A stretch of 64,000 bases of DNA from Sphingobacterium sp. SGG-5 (GCF_011043525.1 NZ_JAAKGO010000006.1:310001-374000); one strand, 5' to 3'. Shown: positions 44,934 through 55,280, counted from the first letter of the stretch. Numbers and translations: made by a program. Notes: generated from the letters alone by a model not told the origin.

Positions 44934-46349
44934 TTATTTCAGATTATTCAATACGGTAAACATTTTCTGGCGCATGGCCGTCGCGCTCCCGGAATAATTA
45001 TAGAGGAGCAGGGCAAAAGTGTATTGTTTGCCCGACTTGGATGTCTGGTATCCCGTATACCCCAATGTGCCCCGGATTGTACCACTTTTCATGGTCATTT
45101 GGTTGATCGTCGGGAGACTGCGCTGAAAGGATGTATACCAAGGCCTTGACCGTGCATACTGCATAATCTTGGCCATCGCTTCCGCTGTCACAAAGTTTTG
45201 AGGCGATAGCCCCGAACCGTCGATCACATTGATCTCCGCTTCCGCAAGGCCCAATCGCTGCGTCCAATATTTTTTAAGGTACTCCACGCCATCCGCCGTG
45301 TTGGTTTTTTGTCCTGTCATCTGCGCGATACTTTTCAATAAAGCTTCCCCGTAGAGATTGATGCTCTTGTGGTTGAAGGGATAGATGATATCGCTCAATT
45401 TGGGCGATATGTGGATATGGAGTTCTTTACTTTTTGTCGGGAAGACCGCACCTGCTTCTACCAAGCGCTGGCCTGTCGTCACCGTATCCACAACCGGAAT
45501 GCCCGTCTGTGTCAGAAAATCCCGAAGGTGATATGCCAGATCGAAGGCTGGGTCGGGAAGGGCTATTTCGACTGTTTTTTTTAGCCCCTGTGCGAATGTC
45601 CCTTTGAGATATATTTTGTCCAGATAAGGAGCCGTATAGGCAAATACCTTGTCCCCACTTCCCGTATGGCCTACTTTGACCGTATTAATCAATTGCAGAT
45701 AGGCAATATCGGTAGAAGTTTGTGCAATCTGTGCCGGACTGTTTACGCTGCCCGTTCGGAAGATAACGCCTACTTTATTCTCTCGCCAGTTGAGGCCCGA
45801 GATACCCGCACCGTAATAATTTCCTATGTCGTTCCAAGGCCATCCCCCCGGTACCTCGTGTCCATCGTAGAGACGATCATCACCGATCACCCGCCCTGTT
45901 ACCTGTGTGATACCTGCTGTTTGAATAGCTGTTGCCCACTGTTCCAATAGGCTTTTTTCATCACAGCCTTCAAATCTGCTGCTGCCTAAAGTTGGATCAC
46001 CGGATCCCTGAACGACGATATCGCCATGTAAAATACCCAGGCTATCGATGTCGCCCGTGTAATACAGTGTAGTTTTATAGGTATAGTCGGGGCCGAGGAG
46101 ATCCAGCGCGGTGATCGAGGTTATCGTTTTTAACGTAGAAGCCGGTGGTAACCCGAGATGGCTGTTTTTGGCATAGACGACAGCGCCCGACTGGCCGTCG
46201 ATGACGTGGAAAGCGGCTGTGCCGTGTCGAAGCGTAGGTTGGTTGGTCAATGTGAGGAACGCTTCGTTGAGCCGGGTAGCGATGTCTTGCGCTTTTAAAG
46301 AGATTTGAGCGGATAATAGAAGAAGAGAAAGAGTAATGTATTTCTTCAT
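44934..46349 (-). CDS. dacB: PBP4-type D-alanyl-D-alanine carboxypeptidase/endopeptidase (peptidase S13)
   Basis: 471 residues with a signal peptide (MKKYITLSLLLLSAQISLKA). All three penicillin-binding motifs are present: SxxK as STLK (Ser71, Lys74), SxN as SIN (Ser329-Asn331), and KSG at Lys421-Gly423 (KSG in place of the more usual KTG). The GDDRLYDGHEVPGGWPWNDIG region and the domain inserted between the first two motifs are characteristic of the S13 family. It trims or cuts peptidoglycan cross-links in the periplasm. It is separated from maeB by 101 bases. Confidence 0.94.
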   Translation of the reverse strand: MKKYITLSLLLLSAQISLKAQDIATRLNEAFLTLTNQPTLRHGTAAFHVIDGQSGAVVYAKNSHLGLPPASTLKTITSITALDLLGPDYTYKTTLYYTGDIDSLGILHGDIVVQGSGDPTLGSSRFEGCDEKSLLEQWATAIQTAGITQVTGRVIGDDRLYDGHEVPGGWPWNDIGNYYGAGISGLNWRENKVGVIFRTGSVNSPAQIAQTSTDIAYLQLINTVKVGHTGSGDKVFAYTAPYLDKIYLKGTFAQGLKKTVEIALPDPAFDLAYHLRDFLTQTGIPVVDTVTTGQRLVEAGAVFPTKSKELHIHISPKLSDIIYPFNHKSINLYGEALLKSIAQMTGQKTNTADGVEYLKKYWTQRLGLAEAEINVIDGSGLSPQNFVTAEAMAKIMQYARSRPWYTSFQRSLPTINQMTMKSGTIRGTLGYTGYQTSKSGKQYTFALLLYNYSGSATAMRQKMFTVLNNLK

Positions 46350-46606
46350 TGTCAGTGGATTTATAGAAATCGACTAAAGTTAATGATTTTTCTGATGATT
46401 TTGTTTGTTCGATGGGCTATGTGTTGGGTAAACATCTATCTTTTACGACAGATCATGTAGCTTTTATGTTCGACACCATACCACTGAATGTGTAAACGTG
46501 CTTTTTACACCCCTTGAATATTGGCGAAAATGCGAACCTTTTTGTCGAAAAAAAATTGTATAGCCCAATATTTCACTAACTTGCATTGTTTTTCAATTAA
46601 TGGATT
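46350..46606. promoter_or_regulatory. Divergent intergenic region between dacB and the aminopeptidase gene
   Basis: 257 bases with no gene. Seen: a TAACTTTA (46382-46375, minus), a near match to the -7 element that could serve dacB; a small perfect hairpin GTGTAAA/TTTACAC (46490-46510); an inverted repeat AATATTGG (46517-46524) and CCAATATT (46565-46572); and TAACTTGC (46577-46584, plus), a weak -7-like element 22 bases before the aminopeptidase start. The inverted repeat lies just upstream of that element and could be an operator. None of this is certain. Confidence 0.35.
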
Positions 46607-48382
46607 ATGTCACATAGAGAGCGATTATCAGCGATAAGGAAAGCGATGCAGTTGCAGTCGATCGACGCGTATATCATTCCTTCATCAGATCCACATATCA
46701 GTGAATATTTACCGGAACGGTATAAATGTATCGCCTGGGCGTCAGGTTTTACCGGCTCGGCAGGTACCTTGGTCATCACGCAGGACTTTGCAGGGCTGTG
46801 GACGGATTCGAGGTACTTCGTGCAGGCAAAGGCACAGTTGGCGGCCACCGGTTTTGAGTTGGTGCCGTTGAAAGTCCAAGGGGCAGCGGAATACGCGAAC
46901 TGGCTGGGCGAAAAACTGGATATTGGAAGTAAGGTGGCCTTTGATGGTCATATCGCTTCACTGTCAGTCGCGCAGACTGTAAAAGATACACTGGACCCTT
47001 TGGGTATCGAAGTGGATGGGCACGTCGATGTATTGGGACAGATATGGACAAACCGCCCGGAGCTACCGAAAGTAAAAGCATTTTTACTCGAGGAGGCGAT
47101 TACCGGGCAGTCTACCGCGTCGAAGATAGCAGCGGTACGGGCGGCATTGAAGAAAAACCGCGTCGATGGGCATTTTATATCGACTTTGGATGATGTCGCC
47201 TGGCTATTGAATATCCGTGGACAGGATGTGCCTTGTAACCCGGTGGTATTGAGTTTCGCTTATGTATCCAAAGAAGAGGCTGTTTTATTTATTGACTTGT
47301 CGAAGTTGGATCAGGCCGCGGTGCAGACCTTGCAGGCAGCTGGTGTGCAGCTAAAAGGTTATGAAGAGGCTTTTGATTTTGTCATGGATCTGGCCATCGG
47401 CTCTATTCTGATTGATCCGAAGCGTACCTGCTTTGCGGTGTATGATCATATCCCAAATACGGTGAGCATCGTGGAAGACATCAACCCTTCTACTTCCTTG
47501 AAGGCGATAAAAAATGAGGTGGAGATTGCGCATATCCGGGAGACGATGGTTAATGACGGGCTGGCGATGACGAAATTCTTCAAATGGCTGGAAGATAACC
47601 TGAGTACAGGGGAGATGTCGGAGTTGTCCATTGCAGCGAAGTTGCGGGGATTCCGGGAAGAACAACCGGGATTTGTGGACGTGAGCTTTACGACGATTGC
47701 AGGTTATTTGGATCATGGTGCATTGCCCCATTATTCGGCGACGCCGGAAAGCAATTATAGCCTCCGACCGGAAGGACTGCTATTGGTCGATTCGGGGGGG
47801 CAATACCGGACGGGGACGACGGATATCACGCGCGTAATTTCTTTAGGGCAGATCACGCAGGAGCAAAAGGAGGATTATACACTGGTATTGAAAGGGACCA
47901 TTGAAGGAAGCCAGGCCATTTATCCAAAAGGTACAAGGGGATATCAGATTGATGCGATTACCCGTCGGCCGTTATGGGCTACCTTGCGTAATTATGGACA
48001 TGGCACGGGGCATGGGGTAGGCTTCTTTCTGAATGTGCATGAAGGGCCGCATGTCTTTAATGCTTCCAATATCGATATCGCGATCGAAGAAGGGATGATT
48101 ACCTCGATAGAGCCGGGTCTTTATCGGGAGGGTAAACATGGCATACGTATCGAAAACCTGGTGTTGTCCCGAAAACAGGGGAGCTCCGTTTTTGGTGATT
48201 TCATGGCATTTGAGACGTTGACCATATGTTACATAGCGACGGACTTGGTGGAAAAGGATTTGTTGGATCAGACACATATTGATTGGCTGAACGGATATAA
48301 CCAATGGGTCTATGATCAGTTGTCGCCGAGATTGAACGAAGAGGAAAGAAATTGGTTGTGGGATAAGACGAAAGCAATATAA
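46607..48382 (+). CDS. Xaa-Pro aminopeptidase (aminopeptidase P family, M24B)
   Basis: 591 residues, the long three-domain form. Two N-terminal creatinase-like domains (~1-300) are followed by the pita-bread metallopeptidase. All five metal ligands are visible: Asp395 (LLLVDSGGQY), Asp406 (GTTDITR), His469 (GHGTGHGVG), Glu502 (SIEPGLY) and Glu516 (GIRIENLVL). It removes N-terminal residues before proline. There is no signal peptide, so it is cytoplasmic. The acyltransferase gene starts 11 bases downstream, probably in the same transcript. Confidence 0.95.
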   Translation: MSHRERLSAIRKAMQLQSIDAYIIPSSDPHISEYLPERYKCIAWASGFTGSAGTLVITQDFAGLWTDSRYFVQAKAQLAATGFELVPLKVQGAAEYANWLGEKLDIGSKVAFDGHIASLSVAQTVKDTLDPLGIEVDGHVDVLGQIWTNRPELPKVKAFLLEEAITGQSTASKIAAVRAALKKNRVDGHFISTLDDVAWLLNIRGQDVPCNPVVLSFAYVSKEEAVLFIDLSKLDQAAVQTLQAAGVQLKGYEEAFDFVMDLAIGSILIDPKRTCFAVYDHIPNTVSIVEDINPSTSLKAIKNEVEIAHIRETMVNDGLAMTKFFKWLEDNLSTGEMSELSIAAKLRGFREEQPGFVDVSFTTIAGYLDHGALPHYSATPESNYSLRPEGLLLVDSGGQYRTGTTDITRVISLGQITQEQKEDYTLVLKGTIEGSQAIYPKGTRGYQIDAITRRPLWATLRNYGHGTGHGVGFFLNVHEGPHVFNASNIDIAIEEGMITSIEPGLYREGKHGIRIENLVLSRKQGSSVFGDFMAFETLTICYIATDLVEKDLLDQTHIDWLNGYNQWVYDQLSPRLNEEERNWLWDKTKAI

Positions 48383-48393
48383 GAGGTGAAGTG

Positions 48394-49608
48394 ATGAAGA
48401 CGCAACGTTATCATGCATTGGATGTGTTTCGGGGAGCTACGGTAGCCTTGATGATTATGGTCAATAATCCGGGGACATGGAAACATATTTTTGCACCATT
48501 GCGGCATGCGGATTGGCATGGCTGGACGCCAACGGATCTGGTATTCCCGTTCTTTTTGTTTGCCGTAGGCAATGCAATGGCATTTGTGATGCCGCGCCTT
48601 CAGGCGGGCGGCCCGGCTATATTTTGGAAGAAAGTGATCAAAAGAACGGTCATCATCTTTTTAATCGGGCTTTTTATTATGTGGTGGCCGTTTGTACAAT
48701 GGCAGGGGGAAGAACTGCTTTTTAAACCGTGGGTCAACCCGGATAATCCGGATCAGGGAATACGGATTTTAGGGGTCTTACAACGTATTGCTCTGGCCTA
48801 TTTTTTTGCATCAATCTTGGCTTTCTATTTTAAGCCGAAGGCAATTATAGGTATTTCAATAGGTATATTATTCCTGTATTGGGGTTTGTGTGCTTTCTTG
48901 GGCGGAGAAGACCCCTATAGTCTGGAAGGCTGGTTTGGGACGGCGATCGACAAGCAGGTACTAGGCGTGGCGCATATGTATAAGGGGGAAGGCGTGCCTT
49001 TTGACCCGGAGGGCTTAGCAAGTACGCTACCTGCTGTTGTTCAGGTGGTCTTTGGCTACTTGACAGGATTGTTTATCCGAAATCAGGGGCAGGTGGACTG
49101 GTTGTGGACGAAAGTTCCCCCGTCGAAAGAACCGCATTTCAAATTACTATCAGGACTTTTTGTGACCGGGTTTCTTTTGATTGTATTGGGCTATGTTTGG
49201 TCCTTTGGGTTTCCGATTAATAAAAAAATATGGACGAGTTCGTATGTGCTGTATACGGCCGGGCTGGGTGTTTTGGTGATTGCGACGATGATCTGGTATA
49301 TCGAAGTACAGGGGGTGAGAAATCGGGTGACGAAGTTTTTTGATGTGTTCGGCAAAAACCCGTTGTTTATATATGTGCTTAGTGCACTTTTGATACGTTT
49401 TGTAGGCTTGTTCCGGATTCCAGCTGGTTTTAGTGAAGATGGCATGCAGTTATATACAACAGCATTTGCCTGGTTTTACAAGCATATTTGTGCGATGATA
49501 CCTGGGCCACCCGAGCTCGGCTCTCTTGCGTATGCGTTTTGTTATATGCTGTTGATGTGGGCTGTCGGGTATATCTTGGACAAGAAAGGAATCTATGTGA
49601 AGGTTTGA
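48394..49608 (+). CDS. HGSNAT/DUF5009-like membrane acyltransferase
   Basis: 404 residues from the ATG at 48394 (a GTG at 48391 is adjacent). About ten transmembrane helices. The N-terminus RYHALDVFRGATVALMIMVN, followed by HADWHGWTPTDLVFPFFLF, is the family signature of heparan-alpha-glucosaminide N-acetyltransferase-related proteins (DUF5009/DUF1624), including the active-site His and the WTPTDLVFP loop. These enzymes move an acetyl group from cytoplasmic acetyl-CoA across the membrane onto an amino sugar. Substrate in this organism is unknown. Confidence 0.9.
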   Translation: MKTQRYHALDVFRGATVALMIMVNNPGTWKHIFAPLRHADWHGWTPTDLVFPFFLFAVGNAMAFVMPRLQAGGPAIFWKKVIKRTVIIFLIGLFIMWWPFVQWQGEELLFKPWVNPDNPDQGIRILGVLQRIALAYFFASILAFYFKPKAIIGISIGILFLYWGLCAFLGGEDPYSLEGWFGTAIDKQVLGVAHMYKGEGVPFDPEGLASTLPAVVQVVFGYLTGLFIRNQGQVDWLWTKVPPSKEPHFKLLSGLFVTGFLLIVLGYVWSFGFPINKKIWTSSYVLYTAGLGVLVIATMIWYIEVQGVRNRVTKFFDVFGKNPLFIYVLSALLIRFVGLFRIPAGFSEDGMQLYTTAFAWFYKHICAMIPGPPELGSLAYAFCYMLLMWAVGYILDKKGIYVKV

Positions 49609-49659
49609 GTTGGAGTAACACTAGTCTCTTTTTATTTTTAATTTTCACTTTTTAATTTC

Positions 49660-49667
49660 TATCTTTG
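49660..49667 (+). promoter_or_regulatory. Promoter -7 element of rpsO
   Basis: TATCTTTG, an exact TAnnTTTG element, 43 bases before the rpsO ATG, inside a T-rich stretch. No clear TTG at -33, but the T-rich upstream tract is common in strong Bacteroidota promoters. Confidence 0.5.
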
Positions 49668-49710
49668 CGGGCAATTAATAATTTTTATAACACTTTAATA
49701 TTATTCAAGA

Positions 49711-49989
49711 ATGTATTTAAGTAAAGAATACAAAGCTGGTATCTTCAATGAATTTGCAGGATCAGCTTCCAACACAGGTTCTGCAGAAGGCCAGGTAGCT
49801 TTATTCACAAAGCGTATTGCTCACTTGACAGAGCATTTGAAAAAAAACAGAAAAGATTTCAATACGCAGTTTGCACTACAAAAATTGGTAGGTAAGCGTC
49901 GTTCATTGTTAGCTTATCTGTACAAAAAAGATATCGAAAGATACCGTGCTATTATCAAGGCATTAGGTCTACGTGATATTATCAAGTAA
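49711..49989 (+). CDS. rpsO: 30S ribosomal protein S15
   Basis: 92 residues. S15 features: TGSAEGQVALFTKRIAHLTEHLKKNRKDFNTQ and LQKLVGKRRSLLAYLYKKDIERYRAIIKALGLR. It binds the central domain of 16S rRNA. It has its own promoter and terminator and is followed by pnp, the classic rpsO-pnp order, although here each gene has its own promoter. Confidence 0.97.
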   Translation: MYLSKEYKAGIFNEFAGSASNTGSAEGQVALFTKRIAHLTEHLKKNRKDFNTQFALQKLVGKRRSLLAYLYKKDIERYRAIIKALGLRDIIK

Positions 49990-50008
49990 TCTTTAGCGAT
50001 TAAAAAAC

Positions 50009-50042
50009 AAAAGCCATCTACATAAAAGTGGGTGGCTTTTTT
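50009..50042 (+). terminator. Terminator after rpsO
   Basis: Stem AAAAGCCATC pairing with GGTGGCTTTT (one G-T pair) followed by a T-run to 50042; the loop is about a dozen bases. It lies 20 bases after the rpsO stop and would limit read-through into pnp. Confidence 0.8.
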
Positions 50043-50070
50043 CGTATGTATAAACTCATTTAATATTCGA

Positions 50071-50102
50071 TTGGTGAATACGAAGCTTTTTATCTAATTT
50101 TG
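50071..50102 (+). promoter_or_regulatory. Promoter of pnp
   Basis: TTG (50071-50073), a 21-base spacer, then TAATTTTG (50095-50102), an exact match to the Bacteroidota -33/-7 pattern. It lies after the rpsO terminator and leaves a leader of about 70 bases before the pnp ATG at 50177. Confidence 0.6.
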
Positions 50103-50176
50103 TGCAACTAAAAAAGTCAAATAAAATCGATACATGAATTTTTTGAAAGAGGCCCATGTATCACAAGTAGAACACA

Positions 50177-52363
50177 ATGAGTTATAACGAACAAAAAGTT
50201 ACAATTGAAATGGGGGGCGGTATGGCTCCTATCGAATTGTCTACCGGCAAATTGGCGAAGCAAGCTGATGGTTCGGTGGTATTGAAACAGGGTGCAACGA
50301 TGTTGCTGGCAACAGTCGTTTCATCAAAAGAACCAAAAGCAGGCGTGGATTTTCTTCCATTGTCTGTAGATTATCAAGAAAAATATGCAGCTGCTGGCCG
50401 TATACCGGGCGGATTTTTACGTCGTGAGGCCAGACTGTCGGATTACGAAGTCCTTATATCGAGGTTGATCGATAGGGCATTACGTCCACTCTTCCCCGAG
50501 ACATATCATGCCGATACACAGGTTATGGTGTCATTAATATCGGCAGATAAAGATATTATGCCGGATGCGCTTGCTGGATTGGCGGCGTCAGCGGCTTTAG
50601 CGGTGTCGGACATCCCTTTCAATGGACCGATATCGGAAGTCCGCGTAGCGAAAGTAGATGGTCAGTTGGTGGTTAACCCGACACTTCCTGTATTGGAAAA
50701 TGCGTCTTTGGAATTTATCGTGGCAGGTTCTGCTCAAGATATCGTCATGGTAGAGGGAGAGGCAAAAGAAATATCAGAAGCTGAAATGGTAGAAGCTATT
50801 GCTTTTGCGCATGAAGCGATCAAAAAGCAAGTTGCAGCACAGGTCGAGCTGGCACGATTAGTCGGAGCGGAAGTTAAACGTGAATTTAATCACGAGCCTT
50901 CGGATCTGGCTTTAAGAGAGCAGGTGTTTAGTGCAACGTACGATAAAGTATATGCTGTGGCAAAATCGGGTTCGGCGAAACATGAGCGGAGCGAGAAATT
51001 TGCCGAGATTGGTGAGGCCTTTTTTGCAACATTGGGTGAAGAGATCGAAGAAGATACCGCTTTCTTATTGAAGAAATATTATCACGATGTACAGTATGAG
51101 GCTGTTCGTAATCTGGTTTTAAATGAAGGTATACGTTTGGATGGCCGTGATGTGCGTACAGTGCGCCCGATTTGGTCTGAAGTCGATTATTTGCCTGCAG
51201 CACACGGATCAGCAGTATTTACACGGGGTGAAACGCAATCGTTAACATCGGTAACATTAGGTGCAAAAGATGATGAACAGATGATCGATGGTGCCTTTAT
51301 CCATGGGTACAACAAGTTTATCTTACATTATAATTTTCCAGGCTTCTCTACGGGAGAGGTAAGACCGAATAGAGGTCCCGGCCGTCGGGAAGTAGGACAC
51401 GGAAATCTGGCTATGCGCTCGTTGAAGCAAGTTTTGCCAGGAGCTGAAGAAAACCCGTATACTATTCGTGTGGTATCGGATATTCTTGAATCGAATGGCT
51501 CGTCTTCTATGGCTACGGTATGTGCGGGAGCATTGGCATTGATGGATGCGGGAGTGAAGTTGAAATCACCGGTATCAGGTATCGCGATGGGATTGATTAC
51601 CGATGAAAAAACAGGTAAGTATGCGATTCTTTCGGATATTCTCGGTGATGAAGACCACTTGGGTGATATGGACTTTAAGGTGACAGGAACGGCGAATGGT
51701 ATCGTCGGATGTCAGATGGATTTGAAGATCAATGGTCTGAAATGGGAAGTGTTAACACAAGCTTTGGATCAAGCCAAAGAAGCGCGTCTTCACATTTTAG
51801 GCGAAATGAACAAAACCTTGTCGGCGCCACGTGAAGACTATAAACCGCATGCACCACGTATTATCCAACTGACGATTGATAAAGATTTCATTGGAGCTGT
51901 CATTGGGCCAGGTGGAAAAATCATTCAGGAGATGCAACGTGAAACAGGTGCTACGATTTCCATTGAAGAAGTAGACAACAAGGGTATCGTGCAGGTATTT
52001 GCGGACAATAAGGCTTCGATAGATGCTGCGGTATCCCGTATCAAAGCGATCGCTGCTAAACCTGAAATCGGCGAAATCTATGAGGGGAAAGTGAAGTCTA
52101 TCATGCCATTTGGTGCATTTATAGAAATTATGCCGGGCAAAGATGGTCTATTGCATATCTCGGAGATCGACTGGAAGCGTTTGGAGACCATGGATGGTGT
52201 ATTTAAGGAAGGAGATACGGTGACGGTGAAGTTGTTGGATGTCGATAAGCAAGGTAAGATGAAGCTTTCCCGTAAGGTGTTGTTGCCTCGTCCTCCAAAA
52301 GAAGATAGGCCTCAACGGGACCAAGCGCCTGCACCTACGGCATCGGATGCGCCGGAAGCGTAG
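50177..52363 (+). CDS. pnp: Polyribonucleotide nucleotidyltransferase (PNPase)
   Basis: 728 residues. Domains in order: first RNase PH core ([33 protein letters not shown]), helical linker, second RNase PH core ([58 protein letters not shown], with the active-site segment [20 protein letters not shown]), KH domain ([20 protein letters not shown]), and S1 domain ([20 protein letters not shown]) ending near residue 705. It degrades RNA from the 3' end using phosphate, or adds tails. The pairing with rpsO is typical. Confidence 0.97.
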   Translation: MSYNEQKVTIEMGGGMAPIELSTGKLAKQADGSVVLKQGATMLLATVVSSKEPKAGVDFLPLSVDYQEKYAAAGRIPGGFLRREARLSDYEVLISRLIDRALRPLFPETYHADTQVMVSLISADKDIMPDALAGLAASAALAVSDIPFNGPISEVRVAKVDGQLVVNPTLPVLENASLEFIVAGSAQDIVMVEGEAKEISEAEMVEAIAFAHEAIKKQVAAQVELARLVGAEVKREFNHEPSDLALREQVFSATYDKVYAVAKSGSAKHERSEKFAEIGEAFFATLGEEIEEDTAFLLKKYYHDVQYEAVRNLVLNEGIRLDGRDVRTVRPIWSEVDYLPAAHGSAVFTRGETQSLTSVTLGAKDDEQMIDGAFIHGYNKFILHYNFPGFSTGEVRPNRGPGRREVGHGNLAMRSLKQVLPGAEENPYTIRVVSDILESNGSSSMATVCAGALALMDAGVKLKSPVSGIAMGLITDEKTGKYAILSDILGDEDHLGDMDFKVTGTANGIVGCQMDLKINGLKWEVLTQALDQAKEARLHILGEMNKTLSAPREDYKPHAPRIIQLTIDKDFIGAVIGPGGKIIQEMQRETGATISIEEVDNKGIVQVFADNKASIDAAVSRIKAIAAKPEIGEIYEGKVKSIMPFGAFIEIMPGKDGLLHISEIDWKRLETMDGVFKEGDTVTVKLLDVDKQGKMKLSRKVLLPRPPKEDRPQRDQAPAPTASDAPEA

Positions 52364-52395
52364 GGTCAGCAAAAGTTTTATTCATCATAATGCAG

Positions 52396-52421
52396 TAAGC
52401 CCCATTGAAAAATGGGGCTTA
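52396..52421. terminator. Bidirectional hairpin between pnp and the PDZ aspartyl protease gene
   Basis: Perfect eleven-pair stem TAAGCCCCATT / AATGGGGCTTA with a GAAA (GNRA) loop in the gap where the two genes converge. The T-run is weak (ACTATTTCT), so it may act mainly as an mRNA end stabiliser for both transcripts. Confidence 0.65.
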
Positions 52422-52428
52422 ACTATTT

Positions 52429-53727
52429 CTAATAAGGAATAGGGTCTTCCAAATGGAAGCGGATATTCTTTGTGTCTGTTCCTCGCTGCAGCGTTAATCT
52501 TATTTCATCTCCGGGATGGGATTGCAATTTGTTCATAATTTTGGACAAAGAGAGGTGTTTGGTCTGTATGCCATTTATTTTCAGGAGTATATCGCCTGTC
52601 TGCACGCCTGCTTGTGCTGCCGGTGAATGCTTACGGAGTCCCGCAATTTTATATCGCGGCTTCAGTACAAAATTGTATTGAAAGTTTAGTTCTTTTTTAT
52701 GACCGGTAATCGGTGCCCATATTTTTGTCCAGATCATTCCGTCGTGTTTTATATCTATGCCTGCCATATTAACCAGAAAAGGCCTGTGGAACATCTTATT
52801 CTTCTTCCAGTAGATCTCTTCTCTGGCATAGTCGATCAGGAGATGAAAGCGTTGTAATGTTTGATTATCTATGGATCCTGCTCTGTCTTTTACCAGCTTG
52901 TTTTTAAAAACTGCATTTGAATCGGGATATGAAACGATGGGATAGGCCAATTCAAAAGTTCCAATACCTACTTTCCGTATTCTATTTCTTTTGCCATGAA
53001 TAGCTCCATTTATACCTCTGCCTAGGTATTCCTCAACGAAAGGACGTTTAATCGTGAAATGTGGAAGCATGGATGGAAATAACGTCAACGGATCGGTGTT
53101 TCCCATGTCGATCAACATTTTCATATCCTTCCAATCCTCATCAACCTGGATTTTTGCTTGGATATACGGCCGGTCGTTTTCAATACTGATCTTGGTTTTA
53201 TGGTATCCCTTGAGCGTTTTATTATAGTTATAGGAGGGTGGATAAAGTGTTATTTTTGATTTTTGGTAATTGATTCGCATCGGGAAGCTGTTGAAAAACC
53301 TGGATCCCAATATGCCATTGATAGCTACGCCTATGTCGCTGGATATATCCAGATCGTCAGCCTGGACGACATAAATCCAATGCAGGGTATCTACGGCTAT
53401 TTTTCCAACGGTCATCAAATTGCCCATCGATAGGATTCCTTCAATATTATCTTCACTTCCAATGCCATGAAATGTTATTTTATTCGGGTTATGCAGATAC
53501 ACAGAATCTTCCGTATGCGCAAATAAAATAGTTTCTTTCACACCGGTATCCAATAAAAAGGTAAATGCCATACCGTTAATGGTAACGGGTACCAAAACGG
53601 CATTATTGACAAGTTCAAATTTGAAGGAGTGGGGCTTATCGTCTGGCAATCGAAATATGCCTTGCGCAAAGGTGCAAGGAGAAAAAAAGACAAGAAAGTA
53701 TAGTATATTTCTCACGTCGCCAATCAT
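52429..53727 (-). CDS. Retropepsin-like aspartyl protease family protein with C-terminal PDZ domain
   Basis: 432 residues with a signal peptide (ILYFLVFFSPCTFAQG). First protease-like lobe: FTFLLDTGVKET with Asp60-Thr61-Gly62. A second motif appears as MLIDMGNTDPLTL, with Met in place of the usual Thr of DTG. A PDZ domain covers about residues 345-425 (IAGLRKHSPAAQAGVQTGDILLKINGIQ). Such aspartyl protease/PDZ proteins are periplasmic in Bacteroidota, with roles mostly unknown. Whether it is active is uncertain because of the altered second motif. Confidence 0.85.
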   Translation of the reverse strand: MIGDVRNILYFLVFFSPCTFAQGIFRLPDDKPHSFKFELVNNAVLVPVTINGMAFTFLLDTGVKETILFAHTEDSVYLHNPNKITFHGIGSEDNIEGILSMGNLMTVGKIAVDTLHWIYVVQADDLDISSDIGVAINGILGSRFFNSFPMRINYQKSKITLYPPSYNYNKTLKGYHKTKISIENDRPYIQAKIQVDEDWKDMKMLIDMGNTDPLTLFPSMLPHFTIKRPFVEEYLGRGINGAIHGKRNRIRKVGIGTFELAYPIVSYPDSNAVFKNKLVKDRAGSIDNQTLQRFHLLIDYAREEIYWKKNKMFHRPFLVNMAGIDIKHDGMIWTKIWAPITGHKKELNFQYNFVLKPRYKIAGLRKHSPAAQAGVQTGDILLKINGIQTKHLSLSKIMNKLQSHPGDEIRLTLQRGTDTKNIRFHLEDPIPY

Positions 53728-53777
53728 AAATACACGAATATATCAATACCCTGTAAAGATGAGAGGCGCTTTTTTCC

Positions 53778-55280
53778 TTATCGATTTACAAAGGTGTTGT
53801 TTCCGACCATCGTCATGGCACAGCGGAAGCCGGTCATAGCATTCGACTCATCTTGTTGCATAAAGCGACGCGTAGCCGGATTTAACCAGTACGCCCGATC
53901 GTTCCACGACCCACCTTTATACACCCGGGATTTGTCATTGACTAACGTGGCTTTTCCATACAGTTCGCCTTGGGCTTCATCTTTGAATCCGCGAACGTCA
54001 TAATCGTATGTTGTCGCATTCGGATCGGCTACGGTAGACGCCTGAAGTTCTTCCCAGCTTTGCTTCCGAGGCGCTTTTGCCGGCACCTGTATAGGACGCC
54101 CATATTTGTCTTTCGCTAGACTCAATTTTCCCCTTTCATGAAGTTTATTGGTAAAGACATGACCTCTAAAAGGGTTGAAATCTTCAAAATCTTCATAAGA
54201 TAACTCACGATATACATCAGCAACCCATTCGTTGACGTTGCCTGCCATATTGTACAATCCAAAATCGTTCGGCAGATAGCTTTTTACAGGCACAGTGATA
54301 TCACCACCATCATTCAAATCACCTGCTACACCCATATTGTTTCCACTTGTAATTTTGAAATTGGCCAACATGCGGCCTTGGTTGCCCCGGCTCGCGTCGC
54401 GAACACCTAGACCATTCCAAGGGTATGTACGGGCAGTCTCAATATTACCATCATACGTGTTGCCGATAAGGCCGAGTGCGGCATATTCCCATTCCGCCTC
54501 TGTGGGTAGGCGGTAAGGTTGTTTTAAGATGCCGTCTTCCATCCGCACGATACGCTTTGCATCTTTTTCAGCTCCGATACGATTGTCTTTAGGCATTTTC
54601 TTTCCATCAATGCCCTCGCCTTGAAACTGGCCATCGAGATAGATGTCAGTATTGAACGCTTGACCTGTACGTGTCTCACTTCCCTGTTCATAGACGGATT
54701 TGTAGTCTGCGAGAATACCACGTTGACGCAGGATATGTTCGTTCACACGATCTGTTCGCCAGAGACAATATGCATTGGCCTGCTCCCAAGTAACCCCAAC
54801 AACGGGATAATCCTGAAAAGAAGGGTGCCGTAAGTAGAGGTTGACATAAGGTTCATTGTATGATAACGGATTCCTCCAGACCAGAGAATCTGGCAATGCC
54901 TCGTAATAGAGGCGTGCATCCTGGGGGAAATTATTTGAAATCCAAGTAAGATATTCCAACCAATCAGCGTTTGACACTTCTGTTTCATCGATATAAAAAG
55001 AAGCAATGGTTACCCTGCGCTTAAGATTGTCATGTGTATAACCCAGATCTTCATTCAAACTACCGCCCATAACGAAAGTCCCGCCTTCTATCGCTACTAG
55101 TCCGGGCCCGGGAGCCTCTTGTATTTTACGGTTGATTTGAAGACCACCATTATATGGATCATTATACTTCACACCGGTTTTGTCTGATGCATTACTCCTC
55201 GAGCTTTTACACGAGGTGAAAAGAGTTGTCAGTCCAAAAACTGTTAACAAGAAGAAAAATGTTAATCTGGAATAATTCAT
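53778..55280 (-). CDS. gldJ: GldJ-like gliding motility / T9SS lipoprotein (FGE-sulfatase fold)
   Basis: 500 residues from the ATG at 55280; the frame extends to 55325, but a promoter element lies within that extension (55301-55308). Signal peptide with lipidated Cys24 (FTSC). The body is a formylglycine-generating-enzyme-like domain: GPGLVAIEGGTFVMGG, DETEVSNADWLEYLTW, RLPTEAEWEYAALG, AGNVNEWVADVY, VYKGGSWNDRAYWLNPATRRF and AMTGFRCAM. The early KYNDPYNGGLQ segment and overall length match GldJ rather than GldK. GldJ is a structural outer-membrane-associated lipoprotein needed for gliding and T9SS; it stabilises GldK in Flavobacterium. Only one Cys remains near the FGE active-site region, consistent with a non-catalytic role. 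Confidence 0.88.
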   Translation of the reverse strand: MNYSRLTFFFLLTVFGLTTLFTSCKSSRSNASDKTGVKYNDPYNGGLQINRKIQEAPGPGLVAIEGGTFVMGGSLNEDLGYTHDNLKRRVTIASFYIDETEVSNADWLEYLTWISNNFPQDARLYYEALPDSLVWRNPLSYNEPYVNLYLRHPSFQDYPVVGVTWEQANAYCLWRTDRVNEHILRQRGILADYKSVYEQGSETRTGQAFNTDIYLDGQFQGEGIDGKKMPKDNRIGAEKDAKRIVRMEDGILKQPYRLPTEAEWEYAALGLIGNTYDGNIETARTYPWNGLGVRDASRGNQGRMLANFKITSGNNMGVAGDLNDGGDITVPVKSYLPNDFGLYNMAGNVNEWVADVYRELSYEDFEDFNPFRGHVFTNKLHERGKLSLAKDKYGRPIQVPAKAPRKQSWEELQASTVADPNATTYDYDVRGFKDEAQGELYGKATLVNDKSRVYKGGSWNDRAYWLNPATRRFMQQDESNAMTGFRCAMTMVGNNTFVNR

